64,000 nt of DNA from Sphingopyxis terrae subsp. terrae NBRC 15098 (lineage in GTDB: Bacteria; Pseudomonadota; Alphaproteobacteria; Sphingomonadales; Sphingomonadaceae), in assembly GCF_001610975.1 (NCBI RefSeq), contig NZ_CP013342.1, positions 1,240,001 to 1,304,000 of the forward strand, in the 5' to 3' direction. Of this stretch, positions 55,109 through 64,000 are shown one piece after another. Position 1 is the first letter of the stretch; every line of letters begins with the position of its first letter. A program made the position numbers and the translations under genes. The notes below the pieces were generated by a model. That model did not search any database, was not told the origin of the DNA, and saw only the letters and a program-made list of their open reading frames with translations.

Positions 55109-55170
55109 GGCGTGGACGGCCCCTGCACCCGCGTAGCTGTGCAATGATGCGGCCGTTGTAGGTCCACGCC
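55109..55170 (+). other. IS110-type upstream noncoding hairpin (possible bridge-RNA relic)
   Basis: GGCGTGGAC (55109-55117) and GTCCACGCC (55162-55170) form a 9-bp stem around 44 nt just before the IS110-type transposase start. In IS110 elements this region encodes the guide (bridge) RNA. That this copy is such a relic is inference. Confidence 0.45.
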
Positions 55171-55183
55171 TAGGAGTCGTCAT

Positions 55184-55405
55184 ATGAAGCAGGAGGTTGC
55201 CACCGTCGGATTAGATCTGGCGAAGAACGTTTTTCAGGTACATGCGATCGGTAGCGACGGCGCCGTCCTGGTGCGGCGGAAGTTGAGGCGCGCGGAGGTG
55301 ATCGGCTTCTTCACCGACCTTCCAGGCTGCGTGGTCGGCATGGAAGCGTGCGCATCCGCGCACCATTGGGCTCGCGAGCTGATCGCATTCGGCGATGCGG
55401 TGTGA
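55184..55405 (+). pseudogene. IS110-family transposase, N-terminal fragment
   Basis: 73 residues. TVGLDLAKNVFQVHAIG carries the first Asp of the DEDD site and VVGMEACASAHHWAREL the Glu, both typical of IS110/IS1111 recombinases. It then stops, lacking the rest of about 340 residues. The break point joins directly to an unrelated gene fragment. Confidence 0.85.
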
Positions 55406-55548
55406 GGACCAAAAAAGTCGAGCGCCGGGATTTTAACCAAGCCATGGGAGAAGGGTTTGACTTCCAGCGGGCTGGCGAACTCTGGCTGCGCGGGCGACTT
55501 GTCGCTCGAGCCATCGCCGCCGAACAAGCGCTGGAAGAACCCCTTCAT
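55406..55548 (-). pseudogene. N-terminal fragment of a third gene of the abiE operon
   Basis: About 47 residues beginning MKGFFQRLFGGDGSSDKSP and reaching LVKIPALDFFGP before the IS110 remnant replaces the rest. Its ATG overlaps the abiEii stop (ATGA), so it was translationally coupled to the toxin. Identity unknown. Confidence 0.55.
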
Positions 55549-56591
55549 GCGGCCGCGTTCAAGGAATTCTGCAATTCTGCAATCGCCTCGACGACCGCAT
55601 CAAAGGGCGGCGGCGCGCCGAAGATCATCGTGTTCATGGCGCGATAGTCCTGGCGCAAGGCATCCGTCATCCCTCCCTCCGGGCACAAGGCAAATGTCGG
55701 GGCCTGCGCGGCGGCGAGATCGAAGTCCGGGCGATTGAAGAACATGCGGGCATGGGCAACGCAGTCCTCGCCAAGCGCGCGGTTTGCAAGGGCGGCTTGG
55801 CCGATCTCCGATTGGACCAGGCGGAACAGGTCGTAATAGTGCCGAGAGATGCGCTGGCCGTCGCCCCGCAGCTGCCCTCGGATTTCGAACCATCGCCTCA
55901 GGCCATGAAGGATGACGACCTTGTCCCAGAAGGTTCGCTCGGCATCGACCACAGTCACGCCCGGCACGGCGAGGTCGAGGTCGACGGCGTCAGCGTCGAC
56001 ATAGGGCACAATAGTTCGGACCGAATTAGGATCGAGCGCCGACTTTGCGCCTGATTCGATCTTCACCGACTTGGCGATGTAGGCATCCTCGGGAGTGATG
56101 CTGGGATATACCAGGAGCAAGGTCTGGCCATCCCGGGCGTCGGCCTCGACCCGAATTGACTGCACTTCAAGGCCTGCGCGCGCGCAGGTTTCGGCGCAGA
56201 TTTGCGCGAGGCGCGCCTTCATTAGTCCGTTGATATGGGTTTCGCAGGCGTCCTTGATTTCATCGAGCGCGGCTTCCCGCTTCTTGCGGCTCAGTGCAGC
56301 CAATCCCGCGATGGTCGCGGGCACGCCGAGATCATCGCGGAAGACCGTTACGTCGATGTCTTCGGAGAACCGCTCGATCAGCCCAAACCCCTTCGACAGG
56401 GAGGTTCCGCCCTTGAACAGCAGGCGGGGTCCGTCCTCGATTCCGTTGAACAACGCATCAAGGGTCCAGCAGACCCAGAAATCCTTTTCGACGTTTTGCG
56501 GGGTCGTGCCGAGGCGTTGCGCAGTCGCCGTATAGAGCCCCGTGCGGGTGGCCGTGTCAGCGCGCAGCACTTCATCGAAGGCGGAGTTCAT
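55545..56591 (-). CDS. abiEii: AbiEii toxin (nucleotidyltransferase)
   Basis: 348 aa of the AbiEii/AbiGii family. LLFKGGTSLSKGFGLIERFSEDIDVTVF holds the GG-S and D-x-D nucleotidyltransferase core. The C-terminal helical part includes TFWDKVVILHGLRR. Type IV toxin that transfers nucleotides to targets such as tRNA ends in studied relatives. Coupled to abiEi by ATGA. Confidence 0.92.
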   Translation of the reverse strand: MNSAFDEVLRADTATRTGLYTATAQRLGTTPQNVEKDFWVCWTLDALFNGIEDGPRLLFKGGTSLSKGFGLIERFSEDIDVTVFRDDLGVPATIAGLAALSRKKREAALDEIKDACETHINGLMKARLAQICAETCARAGLEVQSIRVEADARDGQTLLLVYPSITPEDAYIAKSVKIESGAKSALDPNSVRTIVPYVDADAVDLDLAVPGVTVVDAERTFWDKVVILHGLRRWFEIRGQLRGDGQRISRHYYDLFRLVQSEIGQAALANRALGEDCVAHARMFFNRPDFDLAAAQAPTFALCPEGGMTDALRQDYRAMNTMIFGAPPPFDAVVEAIAELQNSLNAAA

Positions 56592-57241
56592 GCGCTGGGC
56601 ACTTCAGAGACGAGCGGACGGAGCAGGTCCTGCATCCAGGCCGGGAGCGTTGGCAGCCCCTCGGCAAGATCAGCGCGCAAAGCTGCGCCGTGGGTGGGGT
56701 TGCCGAGAAGGGCGGCAAGTCGCTCACGCCATTGTCTCGTGTCGTCGTCCGTCGACATTGTATCGCGCAGCCAGTGCAGCGCCTGGACGATCCTCATGGC
56801 CGGGCGTCCCGCCCAATAGAGTTTGCTTGCCGCGGTCGTTTTGAATTCGATGGTTAGGTTGCCGAGCTTGATCGACTTGGGCCGCGCTTCGCTGTGCACG
56901 ACGATTTTCGCCGGTACGGCATTGGTAAAGCCGAGATCGTTGGCGGCCGTCATTCCGTCGACCAGGACACGGATCTGATCGCGCCGCGCGACGGCGTCGA
57001 TGACCGCTCGCGGATCGGGAGCATTGTCCTGCCGGGTCAGGCTGTTGAACTGCGGTTTGTCATAGAGGCCGCGATCGATCCGGCGCAGCTCGCCCCATTT
57101 GACCAAACGCTGGAGGGTCTTGTCGACCGCATCGCGACCGGCAAGGTCGAGGAAGTCGGCCGGTGTCCAGACAGTGTTCGCCGTCCCTCGGCTTACACGA
57201 TCGAGGATTTGCGCTTTCAGTCCGGTCGGGATTTTGTCCAT
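56588..57241 (-). CDS. abiEi: AbiEi-type antitoxin and transcriptional repressor (DUF6088-like)
   Basis: 217 aa. The N-terminal winged-helix region (ANTVWTPADFLDLAGRDAVDKTLQRLVKWGELRRIDRGLYD) binds DNA, and the C-terminal domain carries antitoxicity in relatives. Start proposed at ATG 57241; an ATG at 57271 in the same frame is possible. Two identically spaced inverted repeats lie at and upstream of the start, matching negative autoregulation described for AbiEi. Confidence 0.9.
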   Translation of the reverse strand: MDKIPTGLKAQILDRVSRGTANTVWTPADFLDLAGRDAVDKTLQRLVKWGELRRIDRGLYDKPQFNSLTRQDNAPDPRAVIDAVARRDQIRVLVDGMTAANDLGFTNAVPAKIVVHSEARPKSIKLGNLTIEFKTTAASKLYWAGRPAMRIVQALHWLRDTMSTDDDTRQWRERLAALLGNPTHGAALRADLAEGLPTLPAWMQDLLRPLVSEVPSA

Positions 57242-57316
57242 GTCCGAAATAAGTAGCATAACTTCGGACATTATCAAAATCGCTATTGTCCGAAAAATGT
57301 AGACGGATTTCGGACG
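57241..57316. promoter_or_regulatory. Two tandem AbiEi operators
   Basis: TGTCCGAA-N14-TTCGGACA at 57241-57270 and TGTCCGAA-N14-TTCGGACG at 57287-57316. Both have the same 14-bp spacing, with centres 46 bp apart. Confidence 0.85.
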
Positions 57317-58082
<766 letters not shown>

Positions 58083-58102
58083 TAGGTGTTTAATGAAAAA
58101 AC

Positions 58103-58147
58103 TGGAGCGGGCGAAGGGATTCGAACCCTCGACCCCAACCTTGGCAA
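58103..58147 (-). repeat. att site: 3' half of tRNA-Gly(GCC), second copy
   Basis: Identical to 55033-55077 (one extra C shared on the left). Followed by unrelated sequence, so not a gene. The intact integrase starts 180 bp to the right, making this the left end of the third element. Confidence 0.9.
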
Positions 58148-58326
58148 GAAATTACTGCAAATACCCCAGAGCTTCTTTTTCTACGCCAAGGTACGAAAAT
58201 CCAAGCATTTGTTGACTTCGGCCTACGATAATTTATCCTAGCCCTACCCTGCGAAGCGGTGATTTTCTATTACGTCCTCATTACTTTTCGAATCGGCCAC
58301 CCTCGCGTAATATGATGGAGGAACTT

Positions 58327-59595
58327 GTGGCGCTTGCGAAGCTCAATAAGCGGACGGTCGATGCGCTGGCTGCACCAGCGACAGGCCAGGCATTTCTTTG
58401 GGATACCGAGATCAAAGGTTTCGGTGTCCGTGTCGGCGCAACCGGGACGAAAACCTTCGTCATCCAGTATATGAATGAGGAAGGCCGGGTTCGGCGAGTG
58501 AAGATCGGGCGCTTCGGCGTGATGACGGTCGAGCAAGCCCGCGAGCTCGCGAAGATTCAGTTGGGCAAGGTCGCCTCTGGCGAAGATCCCGCAGAGGAGT
58601 CGCGCCGGGTCCGGAAGGATCTCAATGTCGCCGAGATGTGCGAATGGTATCTCGTCGAAGCGCGAGCCGGCCGCATTCTTGGACGGAAGAACCGCCCGAT
58701 CAAGGACACCTCGCTCAACATGGATGAGAGCCGCATCCTGACGCATATCATCCCGCTGATGGGCAAACGCCTCGTGCGGAAGCTGACGATCGCCGACGTC
58801 GAGGCAATGCAAAATGACATTGCAACCGGTCAGACCCGAAAGCCTCCTTCGGGCGGGCGCGGCGGCCGCCCGACGGGCGGTGCCGGCGTTGCCGGGAGGA
58901 GCCTCGGCACCCTCCAGGCCATCCTAGGCCATGCAAAGCACAAGGGACTGATTGCGGAACATCCTACGAAGGGCGCGAAGAAGCTCGCGACCAAGAAAAG
59001 GACCCGGCGTCTCAGCATCGCCGAGATCGAGCTGCTGGGTCGGGCGATCGGCCGGGCCGAACTGGGTTCCGAGAACCCCGTTGCGCTCGCAATTGTCAGG
59101 ACGCTCCTTCTGACCGGCTATCGGCGCGAAGAGGCGCAGGCGCTGCAGCGGCAGTGGGTTAACCCCATGGGCGGCTACGTCGCGTTCCCCGACACGAAGA
59201 GCGATGCACAATTTCGGGCGATCGGACCCGAGGCGATCAAGATCGTCGTCGCTCAACCCGAAATAGCCGGCTGCCCCTACGTCTTTCCCGCGTCGAATGG
59301 CGAAGGCCCGTTTACCGCCGTCAGCGACTGCTTGGCCCGACTATGCCGCTCGGCCGGCATTGAGGGCGTAACGCCGCATACGCTGCGCCACACCTTCGGC
59401 AGCATGGCGGGCGAACTCGGCTTCTCCGAGCTCACGATCCGCGCGATGCTAGGCCACGCGTCGCAAAGTGTGACGCAGGACTATGTTCATATCGATGAAG
59501 CCGTGAAGCTGGCGGTCAGCCGCACTTCGGACGAGATCGCAAAACATCTTGAGACTGGCGTGCGGAAGGCGGCAAAGATGAAGTTCGCCGCCTGA
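58327..59595 (+). CDS. Tyrosine-recombinase integrase (P4-type)
   Basis: 422 aa. KLNKRTVDAL and FLWDTEIKGFGVRVGATGTK form the N-terminal arm-binding domain. Catalytic residues are Arg in LLTGYRREEAQAL, HTLRHTFGS and the Tyr in QSVTQDYVHID. The GTG at 58327 was chosen because GGAGG sits at ideal distance; upstream ATGs at 58312 and 58315 lie too close to that site. Expected to act at tRNA-Gly. The element extends right. Confidence 0.93.
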   Translation: MALAKLNKRTVDALAAPATGQAFLWDTEIKGFGVRVGATGTKTFVIQYMNEEGRVRRVKIGRFGVMTVEQARELAKIQLGKVASGEDPAEESRRVRKDLNVAEMCEWYLVEARAGRILGRKNRPIKDTSLNMDESRILTHIIPLMGKRLVRKLTIADVEAMQNDIATGQTRKPPSGGRGGRPTGGAGVAGRSLGTLQAILGHAKHKGLIAEHPTKGAKKLATKKRTRRLSIAEIELLGRAIGRAELGSENPVALAIVRTLLLTGYRREEAQALQRQWVNPMGGYVAFPDTKSDAQFRAIGPEAIKIVVAQPEIAGCPYVFPASNGEGPFTAVSDCLARLCRSAGIEGVTPHTLRHTFGSMAGELGFSELTIRAMLGHASQSVTQDYVHIDEAVKLAVSRTSDEIAKHLETGVRKAAKMKFAA

Positions 59596-60522
59596 TCAAG
59601 GCGGCGAACCGTCGCGCGCCTCCATTTGCTCGAGAAGCTGCACTCCGATGATTTCCAAATCGGACTTGCCGATATCGGCAACTCTCCGGATCGAGAGGTC
59701 ATGCTTTAGTATGGCAAGGTCCATCATCAGATCGGGCTCGCCATTCTCCTTCACGTAAGTGGGAACCAGAATGAACGAGCCACCCGCGGGATAGTTATCG
59801 AGAAAGAACCTCAGATTCGTGTCGGCGGCAGGTTCGAGCAGCTTGAGGCGGCTCGGCATGCTCACCAGCGTACCAGCGAAATCCCCTGGCTCAGTTCCCG
59901 CCATCAATAGCACCGCATAGTGGGACGGGGGCCGACCAGGTAGTTCGCGCAAGATCGCGATGTGGATAGCCCCTTTGGCATCTCGTGCGCCGAACCGTTC
60001 GCGCCAACGCTCGAAAATTTGGCGTCCCGCCTCGCGATCCTCAAAGTGCAATCCGACGATCGGGAGATCATGCTGCAGACCGAGCATCACGCCGATCCAG
60101 CGGGCCTGCTCCCATTGCGGAATGTCCAAGATCGAGCGCACTTCGACGCTGCGGTGATCGCCAGTCGCGTATCGCTCGCTGATTGTTTCTTCTTCGGGAT
60201 CAGCCTCTGGCACCCTTACAATTACCGGCCGGTCGGCCTTCGGCGGAAACCGCTCGAGCGATAGCTCGTTCCAATCCGTCAGTCGCGACGCTGGACTGTT
60301 CATCGCCCGGATGCGGCTGTTCGAACTCGCGACTGCGGCGCTGACGCGCTCAAGGAGTGATTCTTCCCGAAAAAGCTTCTCCAGAGATATTTTTTGCCGG
60401 TCGGCGAGTGAGGTCGCGACGAGCATCAGCGTTGAGAGAAGCAGGAATTGGCTATGGGTTCCGCTCTCACCGAGATGATCGGCGGGTGTCGATCCGGCAG
60501 GCCAATGAAGTTTGGCGCGCAT
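59596..60522 (-). CDS. Unknown protein paired with the STAND NTPase
   Basis: About 308 aa if started at ATG 60522. Starts at 60426 or 60303 are possible. The conserved-looking part covers DRPVIVRVPEADPEEETI, WIGVMLGLQHDLPIVGLHFED and a C-terminal NYPAGGSFILVPTYVKENGEPDL. No family recognised, no membrane segment. It is divergent from, and perhaps overlapping, the STAND gene, which suggests a functional pair. Confidence 0.6.
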   Translation of the reverse strand: MRAKLHWPAGSTPADHLGESGTHSQFLLLSTLMLVATSLADRQKISLEKLFREESLLERVSAAVASSNSRIRAMNSPASRLTDWNELSLERFPPKADRPVIVRVPEADPEEETISERYATGDHRSVEVRSILDIPQWEQARWIGVMLGLQHDLPIVGLHFEDREAGRQIFERWRERFGARDAKGAIHIAILRELPGRPPSHYAVLLMAGTEPGDFAGTLVSMPSRLKLLEPAADTNLRFFLDNYPAGGSFILVPTYVKENGEPDLMMDLAILKHDLSIRRVADIGKSDLEIIGVQLLEQMEARDGSPP

Positions 60523-63015
60523 GTTATTGCCATCGAAATCAACGTTCGGTGCTGTGGCAACATCGCTTTCCACGAGATCGATATCAAAGCGCTCGACGAA
60601 TGCTCCGATCCGCAGGCCGATATGGCTGCATATTGCTCGGATCTCGCGGCGCAGCTGCCATTCGGGTTGCTCAGGCCGGAGACGCTGACCTGGAAGCTGG
60701 CCGCCATGGTCATGCTCGCATCCGCTGGCACGCCTCCGCGCGAGGATCACAGTTTTTCCCGCGAGGAATTGCCGGACCTGTTCGAGCAGCTCGTGGTCCA
60801 GATGCAGCAGCTTCCGGCGCCGCCCCCGGTGTACCGCGCCCAGGTCGACGAACCCGCCCTGCTAAGTGACCAGCCCGTCCGCATCATAGCGGGACTTTCG
60901 GGCTCGGGGAAAACCGCCTGGATGGCCGAGGCCGCGGTCCATGCTGCGCTCCCGGTCACCTATCTCGACGTTGGGGACACGCCGGGACCCGCGCTCGCGT
61001 CAGCGGTAGCGCGCGAAGTGGCGGCGAAGATGTTCGGTCGCTCCAACGACAAGCTCGGCGAAATTCTTCTGCCGGGCGCGAGCGGATTGGACATGGTGAG
61101 CGCGCTGAGCATCAAGCTCGGCGAAGACGGCCTTCACGCGGCTGTCGTCATCGATAACAGCCACCGCATTCCCGCGGCCGATATAGAGGCGCTGGTAGCA
61201 CGGGGCCCCAATCTCCGATTTGTCCTGCTGAGCCAACCGGGTCGGCACATCGCCGAACTCGAAGCAGGACTAGATATTCAAGCCGAGACTCTGAACGGCT
61301 GGGACGAAGACACTATCGCGGCGGCAGTTCAAGATGCTGGTTGCCGTGCCGATTTCGGCGATTGCGAGCGGCTATCCAGAATTACCGGAGGCCTGCCATT
61401 TTATGTACTCAATGCGGCGACGATCGCGGCGCGCGAATATGGCGGCGACATTAGGGCCTTTTGTACGGATATCGAGCAGCAGACCAATATCGTCGAGACG
61501 GCTCAAGAGATTATCCTGAGGCGCGCGTTCGAAGGCTTGCCGCCGGTCGACAGAGAAACGATCGCGGTCCTGAGCCTCGCCGATGTCGCGCTCTCACGGG
61601 ACGAAGCCAGTGCCTTGCTTCAAGCCGCATGCGACATCGACGCGAAGGCGGCCACGGCCCGGTTGCGCGCGCTTCCCGCAACGGGTGCGCTGGAATTATT
61701 CGGGAATAGCGGCCTAAAAATTCACGACGCGGTGAGGATACTCGGCAAAGCGGACGTCTCGGCAAAGGGTCAGGACTTCGAGCAGAAAGCCTTGGGCTCG
61801 CTGCAGCGGGTCATCGTAAGCTCGATCCGGACCAACTGGAGCCTCGCGAAGTTAGGACTGCTCATCCGTCTGTTCGGGCTTCTCGGTCAGGCGAGAATAT
61901 TGGTGCAGTTTGCCACAGACGAATTGTTCCACGAACTCGGGGTCTGGCCGGAAATCGAACCCTATCTGCTGACGATCGCGGCCGATCCGAACGGAGATGC
62001 CGAGACAAGGCTGTGGGCGCTCGACGGCCTGGTCTTCAATGATCTGCGCGAGGGAGATTATGAGGCCGGCCGGGAGCGGGTCGACGAGATGGAATCGCTG
62101 CTGAGGGCGAACGAGCTCGGCGACGAGGAGTGGATGGCCTGGGGCATGAAGCGGATGTTGCTCTTGTCCGAGCTTGGCGACATTGATGGCGTCCGGGCCA
62201 TGCTTGACGAAGTTTCGGATCGACTTCCCGACCAGCCCGAACATCTGCGCGTGTTTCGCTACAATCGCGCCCTCGCCCTCTTCAAGCTCGGCGACAACGA
62301 TACAGCGGTAAGTGAGGCACTCGCCCTCATCGGCGAATATTATCGGGAGCTCGGGATCAGGCCCGACGATGTGATAGGACGGAACGCCCCCGAACTTCGG
62401 GAGCTTCTTCCCAAAGACGAAGATCTCACCGATCGGCTGAAACATCTGGCAGACAGTCACGATCTTTTCGCGCAGGCCTTGGGCCGGAAGAGCCAGCGAT
62501 CTACTCTCGCACGCATCCATGCGATGAAATTCTACGAACTGTCGCAATCCTACCAGTCATTCGTCCGGGTTGGTCTCGATCTTGTCGAAGAACTGGTCTG
62601 GGTGAACGACTTCATAAGCGCCCGCGAGGCCTTCGAACGGAACATCTTCCCCATCTTGCAAGGCGCGGGCCTCGCGGGGCCCGTTCTCGAAGCTCGCGCT
62701 CTATATGCGGTGGTTCTTGCGTACTGCGGCGACCATGATGCGGCGGCGAACGAGGTCGAGCGGCTGCTGCCGTTCGAGGATGCGATGGATCCGAACCATC
62801 GCGCGGCATTCCAGGAGCAGAAGGCCATCATTCGCGAGGTTCGGCGCAAAGGCGGTCCCCCGCAGCGACAGGTTGTGATTCCTGCCCCTTTGCAGGCGCT
62901 GTTCGATCAGCGTCGCGGTGCCCCCAGGGAGGTTGAGCCGAGGAAAAAGGTCGGCCGCAACGAAAAATGTCCCTGCGGTTCTGGCAAGAAATACAAAATC
63001 TGCCACGGGCGATGA
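60508..63015 (+). CDS. STAND-like P-loop NTPase with C-terminal SEC-C zinc motif
   Basis: 835 aa. After about 125 residues come Walker A IIAGLSGSGKTAW and Walker B AAVVIDNSHRIP, with sensor-like RFVLLSQPGR. A long helical repeat region (TPR-like, about residues 390-770) follows, and the C terminus CPCGSGKKYKICHG is a complete SEC-C zinc motif. This resembles STAND ATPases that sense partners by repeats. The start is uncertain (60448 possible). Defence function is inference from the island context. Confidence 0.75.
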   Translation, partial: KFGAHVIAIEINVRCCGNIAFHEIDIKALDECSDPQADMAAYCSDLAAQLPFGLLRPETLTWKLAAMVMLASAGTPPREDHSFSREELPDLFEQLVVQMQQLPAPPPVYRAQVDEPALLSDQPVRIIAGLSGSGKTAWMAEAAVHAALPVTYLDVGDTPGPALASAVAREVAAKMFGRSNDKLGEILLPGASGLDMVSALSIKLGEDGLHAAVVIDNSHRIPAADIEALVARGPNLRFVLLSQPGRHIAELEAGLDIQAETLNGWDEDTIAAAVQDAGCRADFGDCERLSRITGGLPFYVLNAATIAAREYGGDIRAFCTDIEQQTNIVETAQEIILRRAFEGLPPVDRETIAVLSLADVALSRDEASALLQAACDIDAKAATARLRALPATGALELFGNSGLKIHDAVRILGKADVSAKGQDFEQKALGSLQRVIVSSIRTNWSLAKLGLLIRLFGLLGQARILVQFATDELFHELGVWPEIEPYLLTIAADPNGDAETRLWALDGLVFNDLREGDYEAGRERVDEMESLLRANELGDEEWMAWGMKRMLLLSELGDIDGVRAMLDEVSDRLPDQPEHLRVFRYNRALALFKLGDNDTAVSEALALIGEYYRELGIRPDDVIGRNAPELRELLPKDEDLTDRLKHLADSHDLFAQALGRKSQRSTLARIHAMKFYELSQSYQSFVRVGLDLVEELVWVNDFISAREAFERNIFPILQGAGLAGPVLEARALYAVVLAYCGDHDAAANEVERLLPFEDAMDPNHRAAFQEQKAIIREVRRKGGPPQRQVVIPAPLQALFDQRRGAPREVEPRKKVGRNEKCPCGSGKKYKICHGR

Positions 63016-63025
63016 TCGCGAGCGG

Positions 63026-63742
63026 CTAGAGTCGGTCGTAGATGGCGTTCGGCAGAAGTTTCATCAGGCCAGCGACGAGCCACCAGCGTTTGGTGACATA
63101 GGCATGAGACTTACGGGCGCGGATGGCGCCGTAGATCTGCTTCGCCGCCTTTTCAGGCGAAGCAACCCAGAAGAGTCCGTCACCCTTCGCCATCGCGGTG
63201 TCGACGAAGCCGGGCCGCACGTCGGTCGTTGCAATCGGCAGGCCCCGGCGCGCCATGTTCTGGCGTAGCGCCTCCATATAGTTGGAGACGAAGGCCTTGG
63301 ACGCATTGTAGGCAGGCGCGTCGCCGCTTCCCCGCAATCCCGCGATCGACGAAATGGCCACCAGATGCCCCGTGCCTTGGGCGATGAAGTGCTGCATGCC
63401 GATATTGGCCGCGGCCGCGAAACCTTCGACATTCACCGCGATGGTCTCGCGTTCCGCCTCCCAGACAAGATCGGCATTTATGTGGCCGACCCCGGCACTG
63501 ATCACCAGCAAGTCGAGCCCGCCAAGCCGCTCGATCAGGGCGGCGAGTCCGCGTTGCATCGCGGTCGTGTCGGCCACGTCGAACGCCTCGTAGATTATCG
63601 AACCGGAAGAATTGCCAGCGAGATTGGCGAGCAGGTCGCGGCGCCGACTGGTGACGCCAACCGAATAGCCATGATGCGAGAGCAGCATCGCCAGCTCTCG
63701 GCCGATCCCTGAACTCGCGCCGACTATGATCGCTTTGTTCAC
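63026..63742 (-). CDS. Short-chain dehydrogenase/reductase
   Basis: 238 aa with cofactor motif VGASSGIG, NAG-equivalent ISAGVGH, catalytic Ser in ISSIAG and YNASK (Tyr-x3-Lys). The GTG at 63742 precedes the first strand. An upstream ATG at 63841 would overlap the neighbouring frame. The C-terminal hydrophobic tail (WWLVAGLMKLLP) suggests membrane association. Substrate unknown. Confidence 0.88.
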   Translation of the reverse strand: MNKAIIVGASSGIGRELAMLLSHHGYSVGVTSRRRDLLANLAGNSSGSIIYEAFDVADTTAMQRGLAALIERLGGLDLLVISAGVGHINADLVWEAERETIAVNVEGFAAAANIGMQHFIAQGTGHLVAISSIAGLRGSGDAPAYNASKAFVSNYMEALRQNMARRGLPIATTDVRPGFVDTAMAKGDGLFWVASPEKAAKQIYGAIRARKSHAYVTKRWWLVAGLMKLLPNAIYDRL

Positions 63743-63794
63743 GGGCAAGCTCTTGGAATGCGCCGGAACGAAACTGCGATCACAGCCTTCGTCA

Positions 63795-64000
63795 TCAGAT
63801 TTCGAATGCCTTGAGGAAGTCGGCCATAATTTCCGCGGCATGTCGCTGCCGCAAGATCCGGGCGTTCAGCAGATCGGGGTCGGCCGAGACATCGGCTTCG
63901 TCGTCTTCGAAACTTGCCACGGCGACGGGCCCGTCGCGCAAATAGCTCTCGTCGGGATTGGGATCGCGGAAGCGAGCCGCCATGCGAGTAAGAGCCTCGC
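63795..64000 (-). CDS. C-terminal end of an unknown gene (partial)
   Basis: The frame is open to the right edge and ends in LRQRHAAEIMADFLKAFEI. The visible 67 or so residues are acidic. An ATG at 63983 would make a 62-aa gene, but the frame continues beyond it, so a longer gene entering from the right is as likely. Confidence 0.4.
   Translation of the reverse strand, partial: EALTRMAARFRDPNPDESYLRDGPVAVASFEDDEADVSADPDLLNARILRQRHAAEIMADFLKAFEI

Overview
The window looks like chromosomal DNA of an alphaproteobacterium of the order Sphingomonadales, most likely Sphingopyxis or a close relative. This is inferred from the high G+C, the coaBC-dut and amidase/PBP1A/prfB neighbourhoods, an RNase E with a charged insert in its S1 domain, the bactofilin/M23 pair, and the sulfotransferase/TonB-receptor/permease group. 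No rRNA and no intact tRNA lies in the window.

Core region, 1-44326. Coenzyme A and dUTP metabolism (coaBC, dut) is followed by a ThiF-like and a DsrE-like gene. A minus-strand block runs from amidase through PBP1A and prfB to a lipoprotein methyltransferase. A three-gene TetR-controlled operon (sugar-lactone oxidase, D-amino-acid lyase-like enzyme, TetR) sits between the amidase and PBP1A. RNase E, an M48/TPR protease, an unusual membrane DsbA, a TPR-sulfotransferase, a TonB receptor and an APC permease follow. A Rieske oxygenase, flavin monooxygenase and FAD oxidoreductase operon lies opposite a TetR gene with a 22-bp palindrome between them. Then come M20 peptidase, bactofilin and M23 peptidase, endonuclease III, a CAAX-type protease, dapB, a sirtuin, tadA, rpmB, ppx-rlmE, an S41 protease and an iron alcohol dehydrogenase.

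Accessory island, 44363 to beyond 64000. It starts exactly at a 17-nt remnant of the 3' end of tRNA-Gly(GCC). Longer 45-bp fragments of the same 3' half recur at 55033-55077 and 58103-58147, so several elements appear stacked at one tRNA-Gly. The intact tRNA should lie to the right of the window. The most striking structure is a 1,397-bp inverted repeat (44363-45759 and 50699-52095), apparently identical base for base. Each arm carries a small serine recombinase, a 109-aa protein and a 65-aa zinc-ribbon protein. The arms enclose about 4.9 kb of low-G+C unknown genes: small membrane proteins, an XRE regulator with a perfect operator, a HAD-like protein, and about 0.5 kb of hairpin-rich DNA that may encode a structured RNA. 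The right arm cuts off a metallopeptidase gene and its recombinase lacks the catalytic N terminus.

To the right lie a zinc-ribbon/PIN-like gene, a frameshifted tyrosine integrase with arm-type binding repeats, relics of IS110 and IS21, an AbiE toxin-antitoxin operon with two identically spaced operators, a second and intact integrase, and a STAND-type P-loop NTPase with a SEC-C tail beside a divergent unknown gene. These resemble a defence or mobile-element cargo region. The claims of defence function are inference.
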